Source: Burkholderiaceae bacterium 26 (GTDB taxonomy: Bacteria > Pseudomonadota > Gammaproteobacteria > Burkholderiales > Burkholderiaceae). Taken from it: 64,000 nt of DNA. Below are positions 1-9,045 of the stretch, one piece after another; the first letter of the stretch is position 1; every line of letters starts with the position of its first letter. Location of the stretch: positions 62,001 through 126,000 of the forward strand of contig JYOB01000012.1 in NCBI GenBank assembly GCA_000955795.1, given 5' to 3'. The position numbers and the translations under genes were made by a program. The notes beneath the pieces are model-generated. The model was not told the DNA's origin and ran no database searches. It saw nothing but the letters and a program-made list of their open reading frames with translations.

Positions 1-1149
1 CGCGCCGTGGCGGCTGATAACGGTGCCATCGGCGGGTCGGGCTCGCACGAATTCCACGTGATTGCCGACACGGGCGAAGACGCCATCATCTATTGCCCGG
101 ATTCGGACTACGCCGCGAACATTGAGGCCGCCGAAGCCGTGGCTCCGGCTGCGCCGCGTGGGGCTGCCACCGAGGCGCTTACCAAGACGCATACGCCCGG
201 CCGCGCCAAGTGCGAGGCCGTGGCCGAACAATTGGGTATTGCGCTGCAGCGCACGATCAAATCCATCGTGCTGGCCACCGAAGTCGAGGGTGGAGAGCCC
301 CAGATCTGGCTGCTGCTGCTGCGCGGCGACCATGAACTCAACGAGGTCAAGGCATCGAAGGTGCCCGGCCTGGCCGACTTCCGCTTTGCCACCGAAGGTG
401 AAATCCTGCGCGCGTTCGGCACGCGCCCGGGCTATCTCGGCCCGATCGGCACGAAGCTGCCGGTGAAGGTCGTGGCCGATCGCACGGCGGCTGCCATGAG
501 TGATTTCGTGGTCGGCGCCAACGAAGAGGATTACCACTTCACCGGCGTGAACTGGGGCCGCGACCTGCCCGAGCCCGAGGTCTACGACCTGCGTAACGTG
601 GTGGCGGGCGATCCGTCGCCGGATGGCAAGGGCACGCTGGCCATCTGCCGCGGCATCGAAGTTGGCCACGTTTTCATGCTGGGCACGCGTTACTCCGAGG
701 TGATGAACGCGACGTTCCTTGATGAAAACGGCAAGACGCAGCCGATGGTGATGGGCTGCTACGGTATCGGCATCACGCGGATCCTGGGTGCGGCCATCGA
801 GCAGAACTACGATGCGCGCGGGATCATCTGGCCGGCGTCGATTGCGCCGTTCCAGGTGGTGATCTGCCCGGTGGGTTACGACCGCTCCGACGCCGTGCGC
901 GAAGAAGCGGACCGCCTGCACGCCGAACTGGTTGCCGCCGGTATCGACGTGATGCTGGACGATCGCGGCGAGCGCCCCGGCGCAATGTTCGCCGACTGGG
1001 AGCTGATCGGCGTGCCGTTCCGCGTGGTGGTGGGCGACCGTGGCCTGAAGGAAGGCAAGCTGGAATTCCAGGGCCGCCGCGACGAAGCTGCCACCGCCGT
1101 GGCACCGGCCGACGTGCTGCCTACGCTGAAGGCGCGTCTCGCGCAATAA
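1..1149 (+). CDS. proS: Prolyl-tRNA synthetase, C-terminal part (5' truncated by window edge)
   Basis: Charges tRNA-Pro with proline in the cytoplasm. The reading frame is open from the first base, so the gene starts upstream; only about 382 residues of an expected ~570 are present. The visible part begins at the bacterial-type editing insertion (the [14 protein letters not shown] segment, with the YbaK-like domain following), continues into class II motif 3 ([17 protein letters not shown]) and ends in the anticodon-binding domain (from about [16 protein letters not shown]). A lytic transglycosylase gene follows 23 bp downstream on the same strand. Identification rests on motif 3 plus the editing insertion and is secure; the missing N-terminus is due to the window boundary, not a mutation. 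Confidence 0.97.
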   Translation, partial: RAVAADNGAIGGSGSHEFHVIADTGEDAIIYCPDSDYAANIEAAEAVAPAAPRGAATEALTKTHTPGRAKCEAVAEQLGIALQRTIKSIVLATEVEGGEPQIWLLLLRGDHELNEVKASKVPGLADFRFATEGEILRAFGTRPGYLGPIGTKLPVKVVADRTAAAMSDFVVGANEEDYHFTGVNWGRDLPEPEVYDLRNVVAGDPSPDGKGTLAICRGIEVGHVFMLGTRYSEVMNATFLDENGKTQPMVMGCYGIGITRILGAAIEQNYDARGIIWPASIAPFQVVICPVGYDRSDAVREEADRLHAELVAAGIDVMLDDRGERPGAMFADWELIGVPFRVVVGDRGLKEGKLEFQGRRDEAATAVAPADVLPTLKARLAQ

Positions 1150-1172
1150 CGTAACGACAGGACCCGCCACGC

Positions 1173-1934
1173 ATGCCCCGCTTGTTCTCCGCCCGCCTGA
1201 TCGCCACTGCGCTGTGCGCAGGGACGTTGCTCGTGGGCACGCAGGCGGCGTGGGCGGGCGCCCAGAAAGAGGAGTACCTGGCGGATTCCGTGCGCAGCGC
1301 GCTGTCTGCCGCGGTGGCCGACAGCCGCCCGCTGCGCCCGGTATTTGCCAGCAACGACGAGCAACTCGGCTACCTGCGCTGGCTGGCCGAGATGTCGGTG
1401 CGCATGTCGGGCAAGATTCCTCAGGCATCGGTGCGTGTCGAGTTGATCGAGACGGCGTATTACGAAGCCAAGCGCGCCGGCCTGGACCCGGCGCTGGTGC
1501 TCGGCCTCATCCAGGTAGAAAGCGGTTTCCGCAAGTACGCCATGAGCAGTGCCGGTGCGATGGGGCTGATGCAGGTGATGCCGTTCTGGACACGCAGCAT
1601 CGGCGACAACGACGCGCGCAAACTCTTCCATCTGCAGAGCAACCTGCGCTACGGCTGCACGATCCTGCGTCATTACCTCGACATGGAAGGCGGCAATCTG
1701 TATCTGGCGCTAGGCCGCTACAACGGCAGCCGCGGGCAGCCACAATATCCGAATGCCGTGCTGGCCGCCTGGAAGCGCTGGCAATATCAGGAGTCGAGCG
1801 CGATGACGGTGTCTGCACCGGTTCCTGCCGAGCCCCTTCGGTCCGCGCCTCGCGCCAAGGCATTGCCGGAAGTGCCGGCGCGCAATCCGTTCTCGCCGCT
1901 GCGTATTGCTGGCGGTCCCGCCGGCGGTTCGTGA
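1173..1934 (+). CDS. Lytic murein transglycosylase, SLT domain, exported
   Basis: Predicted periplasmic enzyme cleaving the MurNAc-GlcNAc bond of peptidoglycan. The 253-residue protein starts with a Sec-type signal peptide (positively charged start, hydrophobic stretch, cleavage near AWAGA). The SLT fold spans about residues 95-205: the catalytic Glu is E116 in GLIQVESGFR, followed by the family signatures SSAGAMGLMQVMP and, near residue 185, ALGRYNGSRG. The C-terminal ~50 residues are proline/alanine-rich and probably disordered. The gene follows proS by 23 bp, so it may be cotranscribed. Its exact subfamily is not assigned; it is shorter than Slt70 or MltD and has no LysM repeats. Confidence 0.88.
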   Translation: MPRLFSARLIATALCAGTLLVGTQAAWAGAQKEEYLADSVRSALSAAVADSRPLRPVFASNDEQLGYLRWLAEMSVRMSGKIPQASVRVELIETAYYEAKRAGLDPALVLGLIQVESGFRKYAMSSAGAMGLMQVMPFWTRSIGDNDARKLFHLQSNLRYGCTILRHYLDMEGGNLYLALGRYNGSRGQPQYPNAVLAAWKRWQYQESSAMTVSAPVPAEPLRSAPRAKALPEVPARNPFSPLRIAGGPAGGS

Positions 1935-2000
1935 TCTTCTGTCGGCGAACGGTGGGCCTACAATAGGGCCATCTCTCGCTCGCCCGCATCTCCATCCCGC

Positions 2001-2867
2001 ATGTCCACCACCCAACCGTACGCGACGATGTCTGACGCGCTGCGCGACTGGCTGCAGCGTCACGTGACCGAAGGTTTCGAAGCCGAATCCCTGGTGGCGT
2101 CGATGGTGCAATCCGGCTACGACCGCGCCTTCGCGCGCCGTGTCGTCGATGAGGCGCTGACGGCCCGCGCGCCTGCCCCGATTGCCGCGCCCGCGCCGAC
2201 ACCCGTCGCCGATCAGGCGGTCGAAAACAGCAACGCCGTGCATACCGCCGATGGCGACATCCCCATCCTGTTTGCGATCGAAACGCCGCGCATCGTGCTG
2301 TTCCAGCACTTTCTGTCGGACGCCGAGTGTGACGAACTGATCGCGATCGGGCGCAACCGCCTCAAACGTTCGCCCGTGGTGAATCCCGATACGGGCGAGG
2401 AAAATCTCATTTCGGCACGCACCAGCCAGGGCGGAATGTTCCAGGTGGGCGAGCATCCCTTGATTGCCAAGATCGAGGCACGCATCGCGCAGGCCGTGGG
2501 CGTGCCGGTCGAACACGGCGAAGGCTTCCAGGTCCTGAACTACCAGCCGGGTGGCGAATATCAGCCGCACTTCGACTTCTTCAACCCGGGCCGCAGCGGC
2601 GAGGCGCGCCAGCTTGAAGTCGGCGGCCAGCGCGTGGCCACCATGGTCATCTACCTGAACAGCGTGCAGGCCGGCGGCGCGACGGGCTTTCCAAAGCTCG
2701 GGCTAGAGGTGGCGCCGGTCAAGGGCAACGCGGTCTTTTTCGTCTACAAACGCCCCGACGGCACGCTGGACGAAGACACGCTGCATGCCGGGCTGCCGGT
2801 CGAGCGCGGTGAAAAATGGATCGCCACCAAATGGCTGCGTGAACGCCCATACCGTCGCGGCGCCTGA
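2001..2867 (+). CDS. 2-oxoglutarate/Fe(II)-dependent dioxygenase, prolyl 4-hydroxylase type
   Basis: Predicted cytoplasmic dioxygenase using Fe(II) and 2-oxoglutarate to hydroxylate a protein or peptide side chain; the substrate is unknown. The P4Hc domain covers about residues 95-285 of 288. Visible metal ligands are H190 and D192 (QPHFDFF) and distal H262 (TLHAGLPV), with K272 in the position that usually binds the 2-oxoglutarate C5 carboxylate. Residues 1-90 form an Ala/Pro-rich extension containing a small helical segment (MSDALRDWLQRHVTEGF). A TACAAT -10-like hexamer at 1959-1964 lies about 35 bp before the ATG, suggesting its own promoter. MarC-like gene starts 13 bp after the stop. Confidence 0.88.
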   Translation: MSTTQPYATMSDALRDWLQRHVTEGFEAESLVASMVQSGYDRAFARRVVDEALTARAPAPIAAPAPTPVADQAVENSNAVHTADGDIPILFAIETPRIVLFQHFLSDAECDELIAIGRNRLKRSPVVNPDTGEENLISARTSQGGMFQVGEHPLIAKIEARIAQAVGVPVEHGEGFQVLNYQPGGEYQPHFDFFNPGRSGEARQLEVGGQRVATMVIYLNSVQAGGATGFPKLGLEVAPVKGNAVFFVYKRPDGTLDEDTLHAGLPVERGEKWIATKWLRERPYRRGA

Positions 2868-2880
2868 TCGACGTTAGGCG

Positions 2881-3474
2881 ATGGAATACACGTTCCTCTC
2901 CGCAACCGTCCTGCTGGTGCTGATCACCGATCCGCTCGGCAACATTCCCATCTTCATCTCGGCGCTGCGGCCGGTGGCGCCTGAGCGACGCAACCGCGTC
3001 GTGCTGCGCGAGGTCGGTATTGCGTTCGTGCTGCTGCTCGTCTTCATGTTCTTCGGCGAGAGCTTCCTGCGCATGATGAGCCTGACCGACATGTCGCTGC
3101 AGATTGCGGGCGGCATCGTGCTGTTCCTCATCGCACTGCGGATGACCTTCCCGCGTGAGGGGGCTGCCGAGTCGCAGCCCACCGGCGAGCCCTTCATCGT
3201 GCCGCTGGCGATTCCGGCCATCGCGGGGCCGTCTGCGATGGCCACGGTGATGCTGCTGGTGTCACAGGCGCCCGGACGCATGTGGACGTGGGTCGGCTCG
3301 CTATGCGCGACGATGGCCGTGTGCGCCGTCGTGCTGCTGAGCGCCACGCACATCCAGCGCCTCGTGGGGGAGCGCACGGTGATGGCGTTTGAGCGACTGA
3401 TGGGGTTGATTCTGGTGGCGATCTCGGTGGAGATGCTGCTCAAGGGCATCCGCACGTTCGCGCATCAGCTTTGA
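2881..3474 (+). CDS. MarC/YhgN family integral membrane protein
   Basis: Six-helix inner-membrane protein of the MarC family (UPF0056/NAAT); function in the family is unsettled despite the historical link to multiple antibiotic resistance. The 197-residue length equals typical YhgN. The characteristic opening LLVLITDPLGNIPIFISALR and the central IPAIAGPSAMATVMLL segment are both present. It lies 13 bp after the dioxygenase gene and directly before a strong bidirectional terminator, so it is the last gene of that unit. No enzymatic motifs are seen. Confidence 0.9.
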   Translation: MEYTFLSATVLLVLITDPLGNIPIFISALRPVAPERRNRVVLREVGIAFVLLLVFMFFGESFLRMMSLTDMSLQIAGGIVLFLIALRMTFPREGAAESQPTGEPFIVPLAIPAIAGPSAMATVMLLVSQAPGRMWTWVGSLCATMAVCAVVLLSATHIQRLVGERTVMAFERLMGLILVAISVEMLLKGIRTFAHQL

Positions 3475-3488
3475 AGGCAGAGCGTGGG

Positions 3489-3530
3489 CAAACAAAAAAG
3501 GGCGACTAACGTGTCGCCCTTTTTTGTTTG
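3489..3530. terminator. Bidirectional rho-independent terminator
   Basis: Perfect 18-bp inverted repeat, arms 3489-3506 and 3513-3530, loop TAACGT. The stem core is GGGCGAC/GTCGCCC flanked by A6 on one side and T6 on the other, so each strand has a U-tract. It separates the convergent MarC-like gene (+) and hpt (-) and can serve both. Confidence 0.95.
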
Positions 3531-3543
3531 CCGCGGTGCCGCC

Positions 3544-4092
3544 TCAGGTGTTCTTGAGCGCGCGGATGGTCGGCAGGTTGCGCCAGTAGCCCTTGGCGTC
3601 CATGCCGCAGCCAAACACGTAGCGGTCTGGCACGTTGAAGCCGCAGAAGTCCGGGTACAGCGGCTTGGACTTGCTGAGCGTCTTCTCGCACAGTACGGCG
3701 GAGTAGAACTCGGCGGCGCCCATGTCGATGATGCGCGAGCGGATGGCGGCCATCGTCTCGCCTTCGTCGAGGATGTCGTCCAGCACCAGCACCGTGCGGC
3801 CCTTGACCGACTCGCGCGGTGCCACGCGCCACTGCATCTCGCCGCCCACCGTCTTGTTGTTGTAGCGCGAGAGGTGGATGTAATCGAACTCCAGCGGGAA
3901 AGCCAGCTTGGGCAGCAGCATGCCGGTAAAGACAGCCGCGCCGCCCATCACGGACAGCACCATCGGGAAGGTGTCGCCGATCTTCTCGGTGATCTGTTCG
4001 GCCATGCGGTCCAGCGAGCCGCGCACGGCGTCTTCGCTGACGATTTCTTCGGAGTTGGCCCAGAGTTCGCGGGCCTGTTCTGCGCTCAGCAT
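3544..4092 (-). CDS. hpt: Hypoxanthine phosphoribosyltransferase
   Basis: Purine salvage enzyme converting hypoxanthine (and often guanine) plus PRPP to the nucleotide, in the cytoplasm. The 182-residue protein carries the type I PRTase PRPP-binding motif VLVLDDILDEGET near residue 101 and the FDYIHLSRYNNKTVGGEM region of the flexible loop. Length fits the family. It lies 68 bp downstream of ffh on the same strand and ends at the bidirectional terminator at 3489-3530. Confidence 0.95.
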   Translation of the reverse strand: MLSAEQARELWANSEEIVSEDAVRGSLDRMAEQITEKIGDTFPMVLSVMGGAAVFTGMLLPKLAFPLEFDYIHLSRYNNKTVGGEMQWRVAPRESVKGRTVLVLDDILDEGETMAAIRSRIIDMGAAEFYSAVLCEKTLSKSKPLYPDFCGFNVPDRYVFGCGMDAKGYWRNLPTIRALKNT

Positions 4093-4160
4093 CGTGTCAG
4101 TTCGGTGAAACGGTTCGGTGTGTGGATCAAAGGTGCGATTCAGGAAGGAGGGTAGCCCGC

Positions 4161-5576
4161 TCAGCGGCCGCCGAACATCCCCTTCATGCCGCCTTTCATG
4201 CCGCCCATGGCGCGCATCATCTTCATCATGCCGCCGCCTTTGAGCTTTTTCATCATGCCTTGCATCTGCTCGAATTGGTTGAGCAGACGGTTGACTTCCT
4301 GCACCTGCACGCCCGCACCGGCGGCAATGCGGCGCTTGCGGCTCGCCTTGATGAGTTCGGGCTTGGCACGCTCGGCGGCCGTCATGCTGTTGATGATGCC
4401 TTCCATGCGGCGGACCTGCTTTTCCGCCTGGTCCATGTTGGCGCCCTGCGCCTGTTGCGCGAACTGTGCAGGCAGCTTGTCCATCAGGCTGCCCAGGCCG
4501 CCCATCTTCTTCATCTGGCCGATCTGCGCCTTGAAGTCTTCCAGGTCGAAGCCGCCGGTCTTCTTGATCTTGGCCGCAAGCTTCTGCGCCTCTTCCATGT
4601 CGACACCGCGCTGGGCTTCTTCCACCAGCGCGAGGATGTCGCCCATGCCCAGAATGCGCTGGGCCATGCGGTCGGGATAGAACGGCTCCAGCCCGTCGAG
4701 CTTTTCGGCTACACCGACGAACTTGATCGGCTTGCCCGTGATGTGACGTACCGACAGCGCCGCGCCACCGCGCGCATCACCGTCGAGCTTGGTGAGCACC
4801 ACGCCGGTCAGTGGCAGGGTGTCGTTGAAGGCCTTGGCGGTGTTGACGGCATCTTGGCCGAGCATCGCGTCAACCACGAACAGCGTTTCGGCCGGCTTGA
4901 GCGTGGCGTGCAGCGCGGCGATCTCCTGCATCATCGCTTCGTCGATACCGAGGCGGCCGGCCGTATCGACGATCAGCACGTCGTGGTAGTGCTTCTTGGC
5001 CCAGTCCAGTGCTGCAGCGGCAATGTCTACCGGCTTCTGGTCGGGCTGCGAGGGGAAGAAGTCCGCGCCAACCTGCTCGGAAACGGTCTTCAACTGCGCG
5101 ATGGCGGCGGGGCGATACACGTCGCACGACACCGTCAGCACTTTCTTCTTCTTGTTTTCTTTGAGCCACTTGGCGAGCTTGCCGACCGTGGTGGTCTTAC
5201 CCGCGCCCTGCAGACCGGCCATCAGGATGATCGCAGGTGGCGTGACGTTGAGGTTCAACTCCGCCGCGCGGCCGCCCATGATGTTGTTGCCGACGCCTTC
5301 CAGCGCTTCCTGGCCGCCGATGATGGCCGTCAGTTCGCGCTGCACGATGCCGACCAGCGCCTGGCCCGGCGAAAGGCTCGTGATGACGTCTTCGCCGAGC
5401 GCTTTTTCCTTGACGCGGGCAATGAACTCACGCACGACCGGCAGCGCCACGTCGGCTTCGAGTAGTGCCAGGCGGACTTCGCGCAGCATCTCGGCGGTGT
5501 TGGCTTCGGTCAGGCGCGCTTCGCCGCGCATGGTCTTGACCACGCGCGCAAGCCGTTGGGTCAGGTTATCCAGCAT
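4161..5576 (-). CDS. ffh: Signal recognition particle protein Ffh (SRP54)
   Basis: GTPase component of the signal recognition particle; binds 4.5S RNA and signal sequences and targets ribosomes to FtsY/SecYEG. The N domain starts at MLDNLTQRLARVVKTMRGEA, the G domain has the P-loop GLQGAGKTTTVGK near residue 105 and the TKLDGDARGGAALS motif, and the C-terminal M domain ends in a Met/Gly/Lys-rich tail. I start at 5576, where Ffh proteins normally begin; an in-frame extension to 5642 has no family similarity. 471 residues. Divergent from ypjD, an arrangement also common in other proteobacteria. Confidence 0.97.
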   Translation of the reverse strand: MLDNLTQRLARVVKTMRGEARLTEANTAEMLREVRLALLEADVALPVVREFIARVKEKALGEDVITSLSPGQALVGIVQRELTAIIGGQEALEGVGNNIMGGRAAELNLNVTPPAIILMAGLQGAGKTTTVGKLAKWLKENKKKKVLTVSCDVYRPAAIAQLKTVSEQVGADFFPSQPDQKPVDIAAAALDWAKKHYHDVLIVDTAGRLGIDEAMMQEIAALHATLKPAETLFVVDAMLGQDAVNTAKAFNDTLPLTGVVLTKLDGDARGGAALSVRHITGKPIKFVGVAEKLDGLEPFYPDRMAQRILGMGDILALVEEAQRGVDMEEAQKLAAKIKKTGGFDLEDFKAQIGQMKKMGGLGSLMDKLPAQFAQQAQGANMDQAEKQVRRMEGIINSMTAAERAKPELIKASRKRRIAAGAGVQVQEVNRLLNQFEQMQGMMKKLKGGGMMKMMRAMGGMKGGMKGMFGGR

Positions 5577-5749
5577 GACAGTGACAGAGATCCGGAATTG
5601 GGGACGGGATGAAGAGGAGGCCGGCGCGCATTTGGCTTGCACCGGCAGGGAATGTGCTTAATGCGCGCATGTTGCGTTCCCGCCCAACGAGGCTTTCGGC
5701 GGGGGCAGGCCCCAGCCAAAACCGGGGTGCGCTGCGGTAAACTGTGCAA

Positions 5750-6658
5750 ATGGCAATTGTACTGTATGCGCTGACGGCGCTTCTCTACGGCATCCTCGCT
5801 TCGGTAGCGTGGGCGCGACGCGGTGGGCTGGGTGCCCAGGCCCCGGCGGGAGCCATGGCGGCAAGTGGTCCGTCGCCGGGTGCCACGGTGCTCGTTCCGC
5901 CGCCTCCGGGCGCCGCCGACACGGTCCCGGCCTGGTGGCGCTGGGGTTTGCTGGCCGCCTTGATCGCGCACGGGTTCCTGCTGCACGAGACGATTTTCCC
6001 GGCCAGCGCCATGGTATTTGGCTTTGCCTATGCGCTTTCAGCCATGCTGTGGCTGGGCGTGGGCATTTTCTGGATCGAAAGCCTCTTCTTCTCGCTGGCC
6101 GGCCTCGGCCTGCTCGTGATGCCGGTGGCACTGGTCGGAAGCCTGTTGCCGGTGGCCTTCCCTGGCACGCAAATTCTTGGCTATGCGGCCAGCCCGCTGT
6201 TCAAGCTGCACTTCGCTATTGCCAACGTCGCCTACGGGCTGTTCACGCTGGCGGCGTTCCACGCGATCCTCATGCTGGCTGCAGAGCGCCGACTGCACAC
6301 GATCAACCGGCCGGAGGCAAGTTGGTTCAGCCGCTGGCTGGATCTGCTGCCGCCGCTGCTCACGCTCGAAAAACTGCTGTTCCGCCTGATCGGCGCGGGC
6401 TTCGTGCTCTTGACGCTGACGATCGCCTCGGGCGTGCTGTTCTCCGAGCAACTGTTCCACAGCGCCTTCCATTTCGATCACAAGAACATCTTTGCCGTGC
6501 TGTCGTGGGCGATGTTCGGCGGCATCCTGATCGGTCGGCGTTTTCGCGGCTGGCGTGGGCGCGTGGCGCTGCGCTGGGTGATGGCGTCCTTTGCGATCCT
6601 GCTGCTGGCGTACGTGGGCAGCCGCTTCGTGCTCGAAGTCATCCTGCATCGCGCCTAG
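5750..6658 (+). CDS. ypjD: Cytochrome c assembly-type membrane protein, YpjD family
   Basis: Polytopic inner-membrane protein of the CcsA/ResC-like family (YpjD), of unproven function; homologues commonly neighbour ffh. About 302 residues with around eight hydrophobic segments and the conserved stretch FHFDHKNIFAVLSWAMFGGILIGR near residue 240. Residues 25-60 form an Ala/Gly/Pro-rich loop. ATG 5750 gives the product MAIVLYALTALL; a GTG at 5744 would add two residues. A TAAACT -10-like hexamer at 5737-5742 lies so close that the transcript may have almost no leader. First gene of the ypjD to ampD run. Confidence 0.87.
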   Translation: MAIVLYALTALLYGILASVAWARRGGLGAQAPAGAMAASGPSPGATVLVPPPPGAADTVPAWWRWGLLAALIAHGFLLHETIFPASAMVFGFAYALSAMLWLGVGIFWIESLFFSLAGLGLLVMPVALVGSLLPVAFPGTQILGYAASPLFKLHFAIANVAYGLFTLAAFHAILMLAAERRLHTINRPEASWFSRWLDLLPPLLTLEKLLFRLIGAGFVLLTLTIASGVLFSEQLFHSAFHFDHKNIFAVLSWAMFGGILIGRRFRGWRGRVALRWVMASFAILLLAYVGSRFVLEVILHRA

Positions 6659-6703
6659 CGCGCCCCTGGCGCCTGCGCCGTTACCTGTCCTTGTCTGTTC
6701 TCC

Positions 6704-6970
6704 ATGTCCCGTCCTGTCCTGCTGATCCTGATGCTGCTCGCCGGCTGGTGGTGGTTGAGCCGTCTTGGGACGCGCTCATCCCGCTCTTCTGGGCAGGGCC
6801 AGACAGCCCCGCGCGGGCAGGGCGCGGCCAAGCGCGCTCCTGAGCCCCAGGCCTCGCAACCCATCGAGCAATGTGCCGTGTGCGGCGTGCATGCACCGCG
6901 CACCGGCATGATCGCGCTGCCGGGCGGTCGCTATCGCTGCCCCGAGCATGCTGACCGAGGCAACACATGA
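6704..6970 (+). CDS. PP0621 family small protein
   Basis: 88-residue protein with an N-terminal membrane anchor (residues 3-18), a polar Ser/Gln/Pro-rich linker, and a C-terminal cysteine motif CAVCGVHAPR followed by CPEHAD, which looks like a small zinc-binding knuckle. This matches the PP0621 family commonly found just before pilS in betaproteobacteria. Its stop overlaps the pilS ATG by 4 bp, so the two are translationally coupled. Function unknown; a link to type IV pilus regulation is inferred only from context. Confidence 0.82.
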   Translation: MSRPVLLILMLLAGWWWLSRLGTRSSRSSGQGQTAPRGQGAAKRAPEPQASQPIEQCAVCGVHAPRTGMIALPGGRYRCPEHADRGNT

Positions 6971-9006
6971 CGCCCGAAGCGTCGGGTGCCGCGCGGGCAA
7001 CGCCGTCCGCCGCGCGTAGCCTGCTCGCGCGCCTGAACGCCTGGCGTGCGCTCCGTTCGGTCTGGCTGGAGCCCGATCCGCCTGAATTCCAATGGCGCCT
7101 GCTGCGCTATTTCGCCTTCAGCCGCGCAGCCGTGGCGCTGGTGCTGTTGCTATTCGTGATGGTGCCGCGCGAGCACAACGACGCAGTCGGCCTGCCCAAT
7201 AGCGACGCCCTGCTCAGCCTGACGCTGCCATATCTGGCGATGGCCCTGCTGATCCTGGCGGCGGCCGGCTGGTGGCGCACGCGATTCCAATTCCGCGTGC
7301 GGCTCGATGTGGTGCTCGATCTGCTGTTCCTGGGGCTGGCGTATGCCGCGCTCTCGCGCCTGTCAGCCAGCGTGGCGATGGTGCTGCTGGTGCCCGTGCT
7401 GGCCGCCGGCGCCCTCACCAGCCTTCTGTTTGCGCTGTTCACAGCGGCCGTGGCCTCGATCGTGGTGCTGGCCGATCCGTTCCTGCAGATGATGAGCGAC
7501 GGCGTGATTGCGCCGGGGCTGGCATCTGCCGGGCTGTACGGCCTGGTCTACATGATGGCCGCGTCGATGATGTACGGCCTGTCGCATCGTCAGATCGCGC
7601 AGGAACGTTTGACGATGGCGCGCGAGCGCGAGCTGCGCCTGCAACAGCTCGTCAACCGCCTGATGGTCTACGACATGCAGGACGGCGTGATGCTGGTGCG
7701 TGCCGATGGCCGCGTCGTTGCCGCCAACCCGGCCGCAGCCATGCTGCTGGGCGTGCCGCAGAGCGCGTTTGTCGGCAGCGGTGCGATGTTGTTTGACCTG
7801 AAGGACGTGCCGCACCTGCGCCCGCTGCTCGAAATGCTGCGCCAGTGGCTGCGCCGCAAGAGCCGTCCCACCGATGGCACCGGTGACGACGATGCACCGC
7901 GCATCCTCGACCTGCTGCCCATTGCCTCGGCCGGCCGGGGTGGCCGCGCCATGTTGAGCGCCCGCCTGCGCCTGCGCTTCATCCTGCCGAGCCTGGCCAA
8001 CCTGCGCAGCGTCTATATGGATAGCCTCGTCAGCTCGATCGGCCTGGGCCTGCCGGGCGAGGGTGCCGAGATGCGTCTGCGTATTCCATCGGCCGAGGCC
8101 ACCGCGCAGGGCTGGTCGGTGGACGACGAAGCGTTTCTGCGCCACGAGTTGCATGACACCGTGCTGGTCCATGTGGAAAGCTGGGAGCGTGTGGCGGAGC
8201 AGGCGCAGCAAGAAAAGCTGGCCTCGATGGGGCGGCTGGTGGCCAGCGTCGCGCACCAGATCCGCAACCCGCTGGCCGCGATCAGCCAGGCCGCAGAACT
8301 GCTGGACGATCCGGGCGACGGCCAGGATGGCGGCGCACACGTGCGCCCGGAAAGCTCCGGCGTGGAGACGCGCCTGCTGCGCATCATCCGTGACAACGTG
8401 CGCCGGCTCGACCAGGTGGTCGCCGACGTGCTGATGCTCTCGCGCCGCCCGCGTGGCGAACGCGTGCGCGTGCAACTGGCGCAGGTGCTGCCGGAGGTCG
8501 TCGAGCGCTGGCGTGCCGAGGCCCTGCGCCGCGCAGGTGAAGCGACCGCGATCAACCCGAACCTCGTGCGCGTGGCGGTCGACCTGGACAAGCCCGTGCT
8601 GTTCGACCCGGCGCAGTTGCAGCAGGTCGTGGGCAACATGCTCGACAACGCGCTGCGCTATTGCCGCCGTGTGCCGGGTTCGATCCAGCTGGCGGCCTAC
8701 GCGCTGGACGATACCCATGCCGAACTCGTGATCTGGAACGACGGCCCGGAAGTGCCGACCGAGCAGCAACGCAGCCTGTTCGAGCCGTTCTTCACGAATG
8801 ACGCCCAAGGCACTGGCCTGGGCCTCTACATGGCGCGCGAGTTGTGTAGCGCCAACGATGCGCAGATCCGTTACGGCGCCATTGCACTGGAATCCTTGCT
8901 CGATCGCACCGGAGCGTTGACCATGGAGGCGCGCGACACGTTGCCGCGCCGCGCCTTCGTCATCACCCTGATGTTTGACCAACCTGCCGGGCCGATCGCG
9001 GAATGA
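6967..9006 (+). CDS. pilS: Sensor histidine kinase PilS
   Basis: Inner-membrane sensor kinase that pairs with PilR to control sigma-54-dependent type IV pilin transcription. The 679-residue protein has about six transmembrane helices between residues 40 and 210, a PAS-like segment (about 230-270, MQDGVMLVRADGRVVAANPA), then the HisKA domain with the phosphoacceptor H430 in SVAHQIRNPLAAISQ. The HATPase domain has the N box (NMLDNALRYC), and the G2-type box GTGLGLYMARELC. The C-terminal ~45 residues extend beyond the ATPase. It overlaps the PP0621 gene and precedes pilR by 39 bp. Confidence 0.93.
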   Translation: MTPEASGAARATPSAARSLLARLNAWRALRSVWLEPDPPEFQWRLLRYFAFSRAAVALVLLLFVMVPREHNDAVGLPNSDALLSLTLPYLAMALLILAAAGWWRTRFQFRVRLDVVLDLLFLGLAYAALSRLSASVAMVLLVPVLAAGALTSLLFALFTAAVASIVVLADPFLQMMSDGVIAPGLASAGLYGLVYMMAASMMYGLSHRQIAQERLTMARERELRLQQLVNRLMVYDMQDGVMLVRADGRVVAANPAAAMLLGVPQSAFVGSGAMLFDLKDVPHLRPLLEMLRQWLRRKSRPTDGTGDDDAPRILDLLPIASAGRGGRAMLSARLRLRFILPSLANLRSVYMDSLVSSIGLGLPGEGAEMRLRIPSAEATAQGWSVDDEAFLRHELHDTVLVHVESWERVAEQAQQEKLASMGRLVASVAHQIRNPLAAISQAAELLDDPGDGQDGGAHVRPESSGVETRLLRIIRDNVRRLDQVVADVLMLSRRPRGERVRVQLAQVLPEVVERWRAEALRRAGEATAINPNLVRVAVDLDKPVLFDPAQLQQVVGNMLDNALRYCRRVPGSIQLAAYALDDTHAELVIWNDGPEVPTEQQRSLFEPFFTNDAQGTGLGLYMARELCSANDAQIRYGAIALESLLDRTGALTMEARDTLPRRAFVITLMFDQPAGPIAE

Positions 9007-9045
9007 TCCGCTGGCCACGAATTTCCGCCGATCTTCTGCTGATTC